Assembly (NCBI GenBank): GCA_030867875.1
Contig: JAOWCC010001634.1
Location: 53,726,021 to 53,790,020, forward strand
From: Actinernus sp. WN-2022
Taxonomy: Eukaryota > Cnidaria > Anthozoa > Actiniaria > Actinernidae
Reading direction: 5' to 3'
Length of the DNA: 64,000 bases
Under the pieces are notes generated by a model, which saw only the letters and a program-made list of their open reading frames with translations, searched no databases and was not told the DNA's origin. Positions 1 to 11,015 of this stretch are shown piece after piece. The position numbers and the translations under genes are program-made. Numbering within the stretch: position 1 is the stretch's first letter; every line of letters begins with the position of its first letter.

Positions 1-247
1 CGCCAAACAACAAAACTACCGACTTCGAAACAACAATCGAAGAGGTTCTAAATAAAATTAACCAGGAGAATAAATCATGTTACTTAATGGAAGATTTCAA
101 GATAGATTTATTAAAAATAAGTACAAATACATATTCAAATAATTTCATAAATCAGTTGTTTTTATCTTCATTTTATCCTTTAATAAATAAAACAACAAGG
201 ATAACACACAAAAGTGCAACTCTCATTGACAACATACTGACAAATAC

Positions 248-404
248 GGGCAATCCCTTTATGTAGGACGACACGAATTTTTACCAAAAATACAATAGAA
301 TACAACACAATACAATTCAATACAACAATAGAACGCAACACAATACAATACAATAGAATACAATTTGGTAGCAATTCGTGTCGTCCTACATGAAGGGACG
401 GCCC
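248..404. mobile_element. 157-bp palindromic MITE inside LINE, 6-bp target duplication AAATAC
   Basis: The arms are near-perfect inverted repeats starting GGGCnnnCCCTT and continuing ATGTAGGACGACACGAATT. The centre is an ATACA-rich stretch. The element is flanked by AAATAC at 242-247 and 405-410. Removing the element plus one AAATAC copy restores the LINE endonuclease reading frame exactly (LTNT joined to FEND), which fixes the boundaries. No coding capacity. The superfamily is not identified. Confidence 0.85.
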
Positions 405-1273
405 AAATACGTTCGAGAATGACAACATAAATGGAATTCTCTTTTCTGATATATCAGATCATCTACCTGTTTCTACAATAAAACGGGACGTCTCGAAAAA
501 CCATGGTTTACAAACGGAATCTTAAAATCTTTAAAAACAAAGAACAAACTTTATAAAAAATATTTACACAAACCATCAACCGATAACACATTAATATATA
601 AACAATACAGAAACAAACTCAATCACCTCAAAAGAATTTCCAAAAAAAATAATGGTATTACAAACACGTCATAACAATCTAAAACAAACTTGGAATCTTA
701 TAAACGAAGTAATTAACAAGGAAAAAACCAAATCAACAATGCCTGAAACATTTCGAAACAACAATGAAACAATATCTGACCCATTCAAAATAGCTTTAAC
801 GAATATTTCACTAACGTAGGTCCAAACCTTGCTAAAAACATACCCAAAGTAACTGCATCATTTAGATCATATTTAAAAAGAACCCATCATGAAAGTTTTT
901 TTGCTGCACCTGTAACTGAAGAGGAAGTAGAAAAAGAACTACTTAAATTAAATACAAACAAAAGTACAGGATTCGACAAACTAAATCCAAAAGTCATGCG
1001 TCACATAACCCCATTTATTAAACAGCCATTGGCACTAATATTTAGCAAATCGTACAAAAATGAAGATAATGCTCTATTTTCGAACTACAGACCAGTAGCT
1101 GTCCTGCCATGCTTCTCGAAAATATTAGAGAAAATAATGTATAATGGACTAATCAGCTTCATAGAGAAACACAATGTATTGTACCCATCAACAATTTGGA
1201 TTCCGGGAAAACTACAACGGAATTAGCCATAATTAATTTAATTACCAAAATAACAGAAGCTATTGATAAAAAT

Positions 1274-3004
1274 AGGTACCCAGTGGGTATGTATGTCTAC
1301 TGATTTTGTAATACAAATGTAAAGCTGAGGGCCCCTCTGAGATTTTGGGTGAGGGTTACCACCTGGGTCTCCAAGCGATGACCCTATTTCAGACCAAAAT
1401 ATAAGATTTTCCATACCGTTTTTCGGACCTGTACTGATCTCTGTCATTACAAGCTAAATAAATGGAAATGTACGCCTTCGTATTTCCCTAAAAAAATCGT
1501 AACCTATTCCAGTTCAAAAAGGCAAAATGTATACCCTATTTCAGACTAAAACAGCTTGAAAAGCATACTCTTTGGTGTGGCATATACCTGTATAGCAGGT
1601 GTACCCCTGGGGGCAGGCTATATGTTTTGATAATGACTTTCACTTCATTCGAATAGTGTTATGGTCAATGAAAATTGTTGTCTAGTCATGCACTGAAAAG
1701 TTGGGGAAATGTCAGGATTTTTTTCCCTTGATGGGTGAAAATAATATTAAGCTTGAGAACGCAGTGTAAACTGAGAATACTAGCCAGCTTATACATATCC
1801 TGAGTCATGAAGCAGGGATTATCAATTATTTTATCGAGTTGTACTGATAGTTTTATTTGTATAATTACATTAGAAGTATTTATAACATAATTGACATTAG
1901 TAATCTGAATTTGAGCCATAATTATACGAGTCTAAGATCGTCAAGGTGTGTATATAGATGACAGGGCCACAGCTAGTGGGGGACAAGGGGGGCCATGCAG
2001 TTGCCCACCCCCACCTCCTTGAAAATATTTTTTCTAATGTATAACCAGAATGACATTATGTATTTACTAAATAATAACACGATAGCTATATGGTATAAAG
2101 TTTTTATTAATAATAAAGCATATAAAGGCTTTACAGTGTTGATTGTAATGTCATATTGGTCATTTGGGAAACCGCAATATATTTGGACGAGGGAAGAATG
2201 GCACGAGGACAAATTGAGGAAGTATGCATGTCTGATCTGTCAAAAATACTAAGCAATTTTAATTTTAATTAGTGTTTTTGTAGCAAGTTTTCTATAGCAA
2301 TTTGGCCACCACCAATATTTCAATTTAGTAAACAATCTGATGCGATGTAACCGCAGTGTTGGGTTTCGTTAACATCATTGTTTGCACATCATGAGATGGT
2401 AATATAACTTGAAAGAATCTGAAAACAGCACTTTACTTTCAAATTAAATTGAAAAATAGAATCAGGCACCATCGTAATGTAGTTCTTACATATGTAACAG
2501 GAAGTTCATAGTTTTAATAGAAGTGCTTGAAATAATTTTATTTATATGGTCGTTAACTTTTAGGCTTTAGAGCAGGAAAATTAACACTTTGGTATTCAAT
2601 TGGTGGGAAGTACATCGACCTAGACCTTGAAAGTACCGGTTACACACACTCTGCGAAAGCTGTAGCTGATCAAGTTTGTAAATCTTAGGAAATTCATGGT
2701 AAAATAACAATATTACTCACCGCTCTAGCTCTTGTTCCCACAAACTCCAAATCGTCGTGCGAAATTGAAACCTTGTGAACATGTCACCATCGGCATATAG
2801 TCCTCATATACATTGCCATTTTGTGATTGGATACTGTTGCTAAATGAAGATTCCGAGTAATGCACGAAAGCCAACAACACATTCAATTGGTCCCGAATAA
2901 AACTTCACGACCACTTATCGACAATGTTAACAAACACACTATCTTACGCGCGTCATAGGACTCGATAACATAGTGTCTACAGCTTCTTAAGAAGCAGTAG
3001 ACAC
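1274..3004. mobile_element. 1.73-kb insertion splitting the LINE RT, ending in a 32-bp palindrome
   Basis: The LINE frame reads EAIDKN before and EFTIGLFLDV after the insert, and the join is exact if the insert is removed with one copy of AAAAAT (1268-1273 and 3005-3010). The insert begins AGGTACCC and ends with a palindrome at 2973-3004 (GTGTCTAC, GCTTCTTAAGAAGC, GTAGACAC with one mismatched pair). No terminal inverted repeat between the two ends was found and no conserved protein is recognisable inside. A minus-strand stretch at about 2700-2800 ends in a good splice-donor-like GTGAGT but gives no protein I can name. A 3'-terminal palindrome is reminiscent of Helitron-type ends, but the CTRR end is not seen. 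Confidence 0.6.
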
Positions 3005-3445
3005 AAAAATGAATTCACAATAGGACTTTTTTTAGATGTTTCTAAAGCGTTTGATACAGTAGAACATTCAATATTTACCGATAAGCTAAAGCATTATGGT
3101 ATAAGAGGCATTCCACTAGAATGGTTCAAAAATTACTTAACAGCCAGAAGTCAAATCGTAAAATTTAAAAACTAGGACCATTATTATTTCTGCTTTACGT
3201 TAACGATTTACACAGGAGTTCAAACATTCTGTCATTTATTTTATTCGCAGATGATACTAACATATTTTATTCACACAAAATATTAATACCTTAAATCAAA
3301 TTGTAAACAACGAACTAAGAAAGTATCTTTGTGGCTTAAAGCGAATAAACTTTCATTAAATACTAAGAAGTCACAATTTCTTATATTTAAATCTAAAGGT
3401 AAAACTAAAGGTAGAGTTTCAATATGTAAATATAATTACAAGCCA

Positions 3446-4411
3446 TAGTTCTCCTTGTAGTCTCTTGTTTTAACCCTTTCGCTCCTGAACCGGCCGTAAC
3501 CGGCCAATATGAAGCATGTACCTGGAGAAAATTATTGCGTCAAACCTAGACATGCTGGAAATACGATGTTGCGATATTATTTCAAGGGATGAATAACTTC
3601 AAAGTGAGAGCTACAACAGGGATCGCTTGACTGTCCCACTTTGGAGAAAAACGCATTTGTTTTGGAGATCGTTGTTCGTTTCTTCCATTTTCACGAATTT
3701 CGAGGAGCTGAAAATCGGCTCAAAAATACCTTCCCATTCGCACTTGAAATCAAGAGCAAATACAAAATAACCATTCAGTCGTTACAGTACCTTGTTTAAT
3801 CTTTCCAACCAGTAGGTTTATTTTCACAAAACACACCAAGCGACGGCGAACCACGCCGATGTTTACACTGCATTTCACTAGACTACATTTTCCTGCTCCC
3901 ACCTCCAATTGCATGCTGGGTAATGAACAAAAAAATCACAAGGGTACCCCCTCTGGGACTGCTGTAGTTTTTTTTTATAAGTCTTTTATCTCTACAACCA
4001 AGAGCGGTGATTTGGACTCAAGCCGTTGCTTTAAAGTGACAAAAACACATTCTAATAGGCTGAGCAGGGGTAAAAGACAACCAACTGCAGGATTTCAAGG
4101 ATTTCAGTGAATAATTATTTCATGTGTCTCAAAGCAGAAACACAACAGAAAAACCCTGTGAAACACAACAGAAAAACCCTGTGAAACCCCTCACAAAGCC
4201 TACTAAAAGCAAGCCAAGTACTTTTCAGCCATCCTCAGACTTAATGATGTCCTCTAGCTCTCTTACAGTGGCTTATTTGTCCAAAATTAGAGCACATTTC
4301 ATTGGAAAACCTACAGAAGAAACCATACTCACCGCCGCCGAGTCCGTAGAATTCTGCCTAAATGGCATCATGGGGAAAGTTTGAGCCCTTGGTTTAAAAA
4401 GTCAGCAGTAT
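3446..4411. other. Interval without a recognisable gene between LINE and gypsy remnants
   Basis: Short reading frames here have no recognisable domain. A 25-bp block is duplicated in tandem near 4135-4185, giving a repeated NPVK-like peptide in one frame. A sequence beginning near 3472 (TTAACCCTTTCGCTCC) resembles the end of a dispersed repeat, but a matching second end was not found. Confidence 0.4.
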
Positions 4412-4921
4412 TTAACTAGCCCGGGCTAGACAAACTGGAACTGAGGGGGGGGGTTCTGCTGCAGTCATTGCTCTTGAAGCGTATGCCACCGGTTGGGAAC
4501 TCTGAAGTAGGACAGCACCCAAACCGAATTGAGAAGCATCGCATTGCAGAGTTACATCATCGCTAAGGCTGTAGAACCTCAACACAGGTGTGGTTACTAA
4601 TGCTTGCTTTATCTCCTTCATCGCTGTTTGATGCTGGGGGGTCCAAACCCAACTTGCTCCTTTAACCTTTAGCTCCCGCAAGGGATGTGTCATGTGTGAT
4701 AGTCCGGGTAGAAACTTTCCGAGATAGCCTACTATACCCAGGAATCTCTCCAAACCTTTGACATCAACCGGATCTGGCACCTCAACAATGGCCTTCACTT
4801 TTTCAGGATCCGCGGAGATTCCTTCTGCTGAAAATATGTGGCCAACATATCTAACATGTTTCAGGCACAGCATCAGCTTGTCACTGTTGGGCTTGACGGT
4901 GCGATCTTGACATCGCTGCAA
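4412..4921 (-). pseudogene. RT connection and partial RNase H of gypsy-like element, truncated
   Basis: Begins in the RT thumb (RTVKPNSDKLMLC), continues with YVGHIFSAEGISADPEKV and LERFLGIVGYLGKFLPGLS, the classical connection, then a RNase H start with LQCDASQFGLGAVLLQ (first catalytic Asp present). It ends at 4412 with no remaining RNase H or integrase. A poly-G stretch at 4445-4452 lies in the degraded end. Confidence 0.8.
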
Positions 4922-5385
4922 AAAAGCATTCTACACAACCTGTAACGTCCAAATGGTGTCTGAAACGCAGTAAGATGAGATGACTCATCATCCAGTTCAA
5001 CATGCCAAAACCCTTCACGCACATCACAAATTGAAAAACGTTTTGCATCCTTCATGCGTGATGCAATAGCCTCGACCGTGGGCAACGGGTAGTTCTCCCT
5101 CGTGATTTCTTCGTTCAGATCCTTGGGGTCTAGGTAGATTTGCAGCGTTCCGTTTTTCTTCGGGCGGACTAACATCGATGAGAACCAAGCTGTAGGCTCT
5201 TCGACCTTTACAATTACTCCTCGGTACATGAGTTCATCCAATGCAGTCTTCACCTTTTCTCGGATTGCGTGCGCTAACTTCCTAGGAGCATGCTTTACTG
5301 GAGACTTCTCTCCTTTAAGGCGAATATGGTACTTTCCCGGCACCTGACCTAGTTCATTATTGTTCACTTCTGGGTACATCTCCAT
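4922..5385 (-). pseudogene. Reverse transcriptase N-terminal half, palm catalytic box deleted
   Basis: Fingers and first palm motifs are clear: GKYHIRLKGE, HAPRKLAHAIREKVK, WFSSMLVRPKKNGTL, LDPKDLNEEITRENYPLPT, FSICDVREGFWHVELDDESS and TAFQTPFGRYR. After the RLCRMLF block the frame is lost and the sequence jumps to the connection region, removing the YxDD segment. The Asp of motif A (ICDVREG) is present. This order is diagnostic of Ty3/gypsy RT. Confidence 0.8.
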
Positions 5386-5804
5386 CAGATGCTTCTTGGG
5401 TCTGCTCTCGAAGTGAGCCCTAACGCCTCAATAGAACTCAGACAATTTACATCTTGGTCTGTGATTACAACGCATCTGAGTCCCTCGCTGGCTCTTTTGC
5501 TTAGTAGACATGCATTGAACCGGTTTCCTTCTATGATGTGACACTCTAGTCGGGCAGAGTACCCATCCCGTTTCCACACACGGATGATTGAAGTACCAAA
5601 GATTGGTAACTTCTCGTCTCCATAATTGCGGACAAAGTCATTCCCAGGAACAACATTCTTGAGGTTGTAATCTCCCGTCACGCATTTGTAGACACGCATC
5701 AGCAGCACTGTACGATCTGCACCCGTATCAATTTGAAACTGCTCTTCTTCGCCATTCTTGAATTGCAGGGTTATCATTGCTTTATTAGCAGAAACTTTAC
5801 CCAT
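5385..5804 (-). pseudogene. Retroviral-type aspartic protease remnant
   Basis: The IDTGADRTVL motif near residue 25 is the active-site Asp-Thr-Gly box of retropepsins, preceded by the usual beta-strand pattern. The segment sits between Gag and RT as expected for a gypsy-type element. The flap and the second Gly-rich block are hard to see. Its end abuts the RT frame at 5385. The start is not a clear ATG, consistent with production from a polyprotein. Confidence 0.65.
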
Positions 5805-5864
5805 GGTGAAGATCTGCCCTTCTGAATTATCATCCTGTTCATGACTTACTTCGTGGATGTTGGT

Positions 5865-6539
5865 TTATTTACGGGCGTCCATAGTCTCGTGGAATACGCG
5901 AAAATGGTCAAGCTTGCCACACAAGTTGCATGTCTTACCCAACGCCCGACAGACAGTTTTACCAAAAACGTGCGTGTAACCGCAAAATTTACAGTATTTC
6001 TCACGTTTCTGCCAAGCCGTTTTAGCTCCCGAAGAAGTCTCAGTAGCACTCTCGCCTTGATAACTACTCTTCGATTTATATTCCTTCTTATTGGCTCCAC
6101 TCAACAAGTGCAGGGCCTCAGAAGATATACCCTCATCGATGTACTTGATGCTGACCAGAGATTGTTCTGACGGCAAACATAGATCCACAGTCTTCTGCAA
6201 AGTAAGATCTGGGATACGCAAAAGACGCTCCCTAATCTTAGAATCCCATATACCAAACAAGATCCGGTCGCGTAGCATGTCATCCAAGTCGTTGAATTCG
6301 CATGTGCTAGCGAGACGACGAAGTGTTGTCAGGTACGAGTTGAACGATTTGCCTTCCTTTTGCGAACGACGATTAAAGTGTAAACGTTCCATTGGCACAT
6401 TCTTCTTTGGAAGAAAATACTGATCGAATCGGGCGATCACTGGCCCAATTTTCTTTCGATCTCCATCGGGCAAATCCGTTGTTTTCAATATTGCGGTACC
6501 GATGGCGGATGTATCTGGATAACGTTTCCCTGCTCTCAA
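5865..6539 (-). pseudogene. Gag-like protein with zinc-knuckle remnants
   Basis: About 224 residues. The N-terminal two thirds resemble the alpha-helical capsid region of gypsy-type Gag proteins. The C-terminal end has two Cys/His clusters (KYCKFCGYTH and TCNLCGKLDHF) that correspond to zinc knuckles; the second lacks the final Cys. The probable start lies upstream in another frame (MVVLAADMQF at 6567), so a frameshift near 6510 separates it from the body. It would package the element RNA. Decayed copy; no activity expected. Confidence 0.65.
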
Positions 6540-6567
6540 ACTGCATATCTGCTGCTAGAACAACCAT

Positions 6568-6739
6568 TATTATCGTAAGGTAGCTTCTGTAACGACTTTT
6601 GTAGCTTAGTTTTAGCTAGTAGAATTATACATGTTTATTTATTATTTTATTATAGCTCAATGTGACTTATGCGCGCCGACATCAGAATGCGTGTTTGGTT
6701 AGGTTATAATTACAATGTATCTAGACTTTTGTGTATCTA
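6568..6739. other. AT-rich spacer upstream of the gypsy gag
   Basis: No gene or clear LTR seen. The stretch is AT-rich and passes into the GCC-TGTG-GGC hairpin repeats. Confidence 0.4.
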
Positions 6740-7400
6740 AAATAATGCCTGTGTAGCTGAAAGAATGCCTCTGTGGATAGAAGAATGCCTATGTGGCCAA
6801 AAAAGAATTGTGCAGAGGCGGTTAGAAAAATGCCTGTGAGGCAATAATTCTGCCAACGGGGCAGTCAGTGATAATTATGCGTGTGAGGCGAAATAAATCT
6901 GACGGTGGGGAAGTCGGTTAAAATACGCCTGTGAGGCGAAAGGAATATGTCAGCGGGACAGTCAGTAAATATGCTTGTATGGCTAAAGAAATTACGCCTG
7001 TGAGATGAAAGGAATCTGCCTGTCGGTCAGTCATTGTTTATGCCTGTGTGGCTAAAGAATATACGCTTTTGAGGCGAAAGGAATCTGCCTGTGGGGCAGT
7101 CATTGTATATGCCTGTGTGGCTAAAGAATATACGCTTTTGAGGCGAAAGGAATCTGCCTGTGGGGCAGTCATTGTATATGCCTGTGTGGCTAAAGAATAT
7201 ACGCCTGTGAGGCGAAAGGAATCTGCCTGTGGGGCAGTCATTGTATATGCCTGTGTGGCTAAAGAATATACATTTGTGAGGCGAAAGGAATCTGCCTGTG
7301 GGGCAGTCATTGTATATGCCTGTGTGGCTAAAGAATGCCTGTTTGGCTTAGAGAATATTATGCCTATGTAGCTAAGAGAATACCGGTGTAGCTAAAATAT
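6740..7400. repeat. Hierarchical tandem repeat: 69-bp unit made of three about 23-bp hairpin units
   Basis: Four near-identical 69-bp copies run from 7042 to 7317 (starts 7042, 7111, 7180, 7249), with degraded copies from about 6740 and after 7318. Each 69-mer contains three related sub-units with the cores GCCTGTGTGGC, (G)CCTGTGAGGC and GCCTGTGGGGC, so each can form a tiny GCC/GGC hairpin with a variable centre base. Because 69 is a multiple of three the array is open in several frames on both strands, giving repetitive peptides (for example LRRKESACGAVIVYACVAKEY); these are not taken as genes. Confidence 0.85.
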
Positions 7401-7913
7401 AATGCATATGTGGGTATAGAGAAATGCGTGGCTTGTTCAAGCGAAGTATGCTTGCCGGTCCGGCTATGGTTATTAGGAAAATGCTCTCAGAACAGGGCAA
7501 GTAACTAGCATGGGCTACCTCCCAAACTGAGCTGCCTGTGGACGTTCCGTTTTCGGGCGTTGGAAGTTGCTTTCTCCTGATCGGGGAGTCCATCCTTGCT
7601 GTTTTTCGGTACATTAATCATGTTTTCTTTGTGGTTTACTTTGTAATTAGCACTGCCTTTTTTCCGGAATTGCTCTAAGTTTATTTTCATCTCAGTCAAC
7701 GTGGATGGGGTTCCCGTTCAGGAGAGAGTGAAGATAAGGTTTGGGAAGGGAAAGATTCAGTGGTAGCTGTATTACGTGCCCAGTATAAAGAACAGTGAGA
7801 AAGAAATGTACGTAACTACGGGTATAGCACCTTGACTAGAGTAATCTAACAATTAACTGGTCTAATTACCAATGGTGATATATAGATAGCACTTGGACAA
7901 AGGGTTTGGGGAA
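7401..7913. other. Unannotated interval after the hairpin repeats
   Basis: No gene, RNA or clear repeat boundary recognised here. Confidence 0.3.
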
Positions 7914-8242
7914 GGTCGGAGTTGCACCCCATACCTCATTAATGACAATGTACTAGGCGGAATAATACACTATTCAAAGTCAATTTGAATATGTAAATTA
8001 CGCCTTGGGAATTAATTAATGAGAGTATAAAAGGAAGAACAATGCTCTCTATAGGTGTTGTTTGCAAGAAACCAGAAGACGAACAGGTAGTTCTGCGACC
8101 CGCCCGCCCACCCTTACTTAGCCGGAGTTGATGCCTGGGCCATCGTTCGCATCTTTCGCTCTTTGCCCTGGGTTTGTCCCAGGTCGGAGTTGCACCCCAT
8201 ACCTCATTAATGACAATGTACTAGGCGGAATAATACACTATT
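7914..8242 (+). repeat. 61-bp direct repeat (7914-7974 and 8182-8242) around a TATA-containing spacer
   Basis: An identical block starting GGTCGGAGTTGCACCCC occurs twice, 268 bp apart. The segment between contains GAGTATAAAAGGAAG near 8023-8037, a good TATA box on the plus strand, followed about 30 bp later by CTCTATAGGTGTTG. This could be an LTR fragment or a tandem duplication. No gene follows that I can name. Confidence 0.55.
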
Positions 8243-8805
8243 TTTCCATGGCGTCACAGGATGCGACACTGTTTGCTATCTGTCTGGGGGAGGAAAGGAA
8301 ACAGCTTGGAATGCCTGGAAGTCGAACCCAGAAGTAACCAAAACCTTTCGACTCCTCTTGAAACCACAAAGCATGGTCTACGAAGAATATAGCCAAGACA
8401 TAGAGCGATTTGTGGTGATCCCGTATAGTCGTACATGCCCTCTAAGTGTGTCAAAGAAGCTCGTCAATCAATATTTGCTTAAGAAGGAACCACCACGACG
8501 AGGAGGAGGACACTTTATTTAATGAGGATATGCAGATAAAGTTTACACTTGTTTCCAATCTGGTCCTCCTAACTATTATATACCAAGATAGAAACATTAT
8601 ATAATTACATTATAAGACATATTAGATAATTCTTTAACTACTCAAAAAAGGAATATACATTATTGGGAAAATATGAAAAAGATTGAATAAAATATAAACT
8701 TTATATCTTTAGAATTAGACAATTGAAAACATATATAAACGTAAGTTGGTTACTTGTATTAAAAAGAGATCTAGAAACATCGTTAGACATCACAGTCAGT
8801 AAAGC
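8243..8805. other. AT-rich interval, no gene seen
   Basis: Mostly AT-rich sequence downstream (3' side) of the minus-strand LINE that starts at 8806. Possibly includes its 3' untranslated tail. No feature with a clear boundary. Confidence 0.3.
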
Positions 8806-10240
8806 CTAGTGCTCTTCAACTTCATTAGCATTAGTGAGTCTAGTTTTAAAATATTTCCTACAAAATCTATTAAAGCTTGGTAATGTATCATATTTAGTAG
8901 CAGTGGCAGGAAAACTATTCCACAGCGACGGTGCTAGAAATGAGAAACGCTTTCCGGCATTAACTTTAGGTTTAGGTAGGCATAACTTACTATTTGCAAC
9001 AGCTCTAGTAGAATAATGATAGGAAGGTCTTGTCAATAGCTTAGCGAGACATTCCGGACCAAGATTATTTAAACACTTAAAAGTCTGCGTTTAAGGTCCT
9101 TGAATAGACTTAGGGATGGAGCAGAATAGTCGGCACTAAGAATGATCCTAGCAGCACATTTTTGGGCTAGTAGCAGTTGGTCTAGACATTCAGTGGAACA
9201 GTTTCCCCACACACTGCAGCAATATTCCAGTGTTGGTTTGGCGATGCTGTTATAGAGTAGGAGTATTTCCTTAGATGGAAGGTAGGATTTGACTCTTCTA
9301 AGCACTTCAAGTTTGGGATTTATACTTTTTGGTAACTGCTGCGATGTGGTCATTTCAGGTAAGTGATGCATCGATGTTGACACCAAGGAGCTTTTCACAG
9401 GTAGAATGAGCAATAGTGAGTCCACTGAAAGAAACGTCTAGCAGTTCAGAGTTAGTAGCAAGTTTCTTCTGGGTGCCAATGAGCATGACTTTGGTCTTGC
9501 CAGGGTGGATGGCCATTTTATTCTTAACAGCCCAGATTCTCCAGTTATCAGCTCCACATTGCAGAGATGAGTTGATGGAGCGTATTGATTGACCCAATCT
9601 GGTTAACGTAGTGTCATCAACGTACATATATGTGCTACATTCCTTATTTATTAGGGGAATATCGTTAATGAATAAAATAAAGAGTAGAGGGCCTAGGGAT
9701 GAACCATGTGGGACTCCGCTATGTACTGGAAGTACATCAGAAGAGAACTGACCATTGGACACTGTTTGTCTTCTTCCTGTAAGGTAAGACGTAAACCAGC
9801 AAAGTGCAGAGTCTCTGATTCCATAAATGGAAAGCTTTTTGATCAAAAGATTATGGTCGACTAGATCAAAAGCTTTTCTAAAGTCAACCAGAAGAAGCCA
9901 TGTAAGTTCGCCGTTATCCATAGTATTAAGCCACTTGTCCGTAAGATATAATAATAGTGACTTGCACGAGTGACGTGGGCGCGATCCAAACATTCCATCG
10001 ACACAAGCCACTCTTGAACAGCACATAAAGAGAAAACAGCTTACCAATCGGGGCATGTCTGGGGCCAAGCAGTTAAACCCATCCAGGAACTGCCAAGTCC
10101 GAACGAGTGGGGATGGCAGCAAAGTGAAGAGGGCTGGACTCCTAACTGGACTACACTACCTGAGGCATCCAAAGCATGCAGTGAGCTCATCAGCTGTGGA
10201 TGAAAAGAGCTAGTCGAGGACAAAGTGCACAAAGGCTAAC
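8806..10240 (-). mobile_element. LINE remnant, reverse transcriptase with YVDD box
   Basis: The main frame is 10122 to 9355, with motif A (LLLVDFRKAFDLVDH), motif B (GVPHGSSLGPLLFILFIND, His for the usual Gln) and motif C (YMYVDDTTL). The thumb and C-terminal region continue in other frames (9425-9069: YLPSKEILLLYNSIAKPTLEY; 9036-8806: RVANSKLC and FLAPSLWNSFP). The C-terminus ends near 8806. The 5' half including the endonuclease is missing. Several frameshifts make it non-functional. CR1/L2-group architecture without RNase H. Confidence 0.85.
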
Positions 10241-10560
10241 CTGCCTTGCACTGCACTCTGCTACTGTTCAGGAAATTGCTTCTAAGATTAGTGTAGGTAA
10301 GCTTCTTTGAGCAGGGATTAAACATTTTAATAATAATAGGGGCATTTTCTGGAGCTTTTTCTTCATAGCATACCAGTTTATATAATTTTGACATTTTTCA
10401 TAATTTGGGCTCCCTGTGGTTTTCCATACAAGCCTTATATGGAAATGTATGTTGGAACGAGACAAGATACAACATGAGTCTTGATTCTATATTATTTCCC
10501 TTGCCTTAAAGGTCAAGTAGGGTAAATTTGGTACTTTTATCACAATATGAACAATTATAA
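10241..10560. other. Interval between two LINEs, no gene seen
   Basis: No recognisable coding or structural feature. Confidence 0.3.
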
Positions 10561-10651
10561 TAAAACATCAGTGTTGTATCAGATATATAGATACTGATTA
10601 ATAAAACATCAACGTCCATATCACTGATACATTGTACATACTGATGTTTTA
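10561..10651. repeat. Imperfect 91-bp foldback sequence
   Basis: TAAAACATCAGT at 10561-10572 is repeated inverted as ACTGATGTTTTA at 10640-10651, and inner blocks (TGTATCAG, TATA) also pair. It looks like a small MITE or hairpin. No target duplication resolved. Confidence 0.5.
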
Positions 10652-11015
10652 ATCATCAGTTCTGTATCCAACTAACACCATGCTAGTGTGTGTTGGGGAG
10701 AGGTCTCACAACCATCGATCACTGACTTCCCCTATCCTAGCAGTAAGCACCCCTTAGACTATTTAAGTGATATCAGACAAAAGGATTCATTTTTCTTTAC
10801 CCCTATAACAAAAGCTGAAGTGGAATACGAAATTTTGTCGATACCAAACAATAAATCATATGGTCTATATTCCTGTCCAATTGCCATGTTAAAATGTTCA
10901 AGGCATATACTTAGTTCACCATTAGCAAATATATAAACACTTCTGTACAACTTGGAACATATCCATCTAAGTAAAGATCTCAAAAATAGTACCAATATTC
11001 AAATCTGAAGATGAA

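Larger units (their letters stand above)
1..3445 (+). mobile_element. Degraded non-LTR retrotransposon (LINE), EN-RT remnant, runs in from the left edge
   Basis: Conceptual translation on the plus strand gives, in order, the end of an apurinic-type endonuclease (positions 1-480, with a DFKIDLLK block where GDFNID is usual and a SDISDHLPV block typical of the last endonuclease motif), a spacer, reverse-transcriptase fingers (996-1273, NYRPVAVLPCFSKILEK), and after a large insertion the RT palm (3005-3445) with LFLDVSKAFDTVEH (motif A) and FADDTN (motif C, about 3246). Frameshifts and stops are frequent and about 30 residues including motif B (the PQGS box) are deleted near 3170. No RNase H is seen. 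The fold is that of CR1/L2/Jockey-group LINEs; the exact clade is not certain. The copy is dead and was interrupted by the two insertions at 248-404 and 1274-3004. Confidence 0.8.
4412..6567 (-). mobile_element. Ty3/gypsy-like LTR retrotransposon remnant (gag, PR, RT, start of RNase H)
   Basis: Read on the minus strand the order is gag (6567 to 5865), aspartic protease (5804 to 5385), reverse transcriptase (5385 to about 4922) and an RNase H-like start (4921 to 4412). Integrase is absent: the element stops at 4412 within RNase H. The palm segment carrying the YxDD catalytic box is deleted between 4925 and 4905, so the polymerase cannot be active. No pair of LTRs could be identified. It lies next to unrelated repeats on both sides. 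Confidence 0.8.

Noticed and set aside
2700..2810. Host exon on the minus strand (VSISHDDLEFVGTRARA followed by GTGAGT)
   Set aside because: No acceptor or partner exon and no family recognised; kept only as a remark in the insertion entry.
5841..6423. Plus-strand frames across the gypsy gag
   Set aside because: They are antisense shadows of the minus-strand Gag frame with its recognisable zinc-knuckle clusters.
7038..7371. Two opposing repetitive proteins over the hairpin array
   Set aside because: A 69-bp repeat keeps frames open on both strands; there is no promoter, domain or composition of a real protein.
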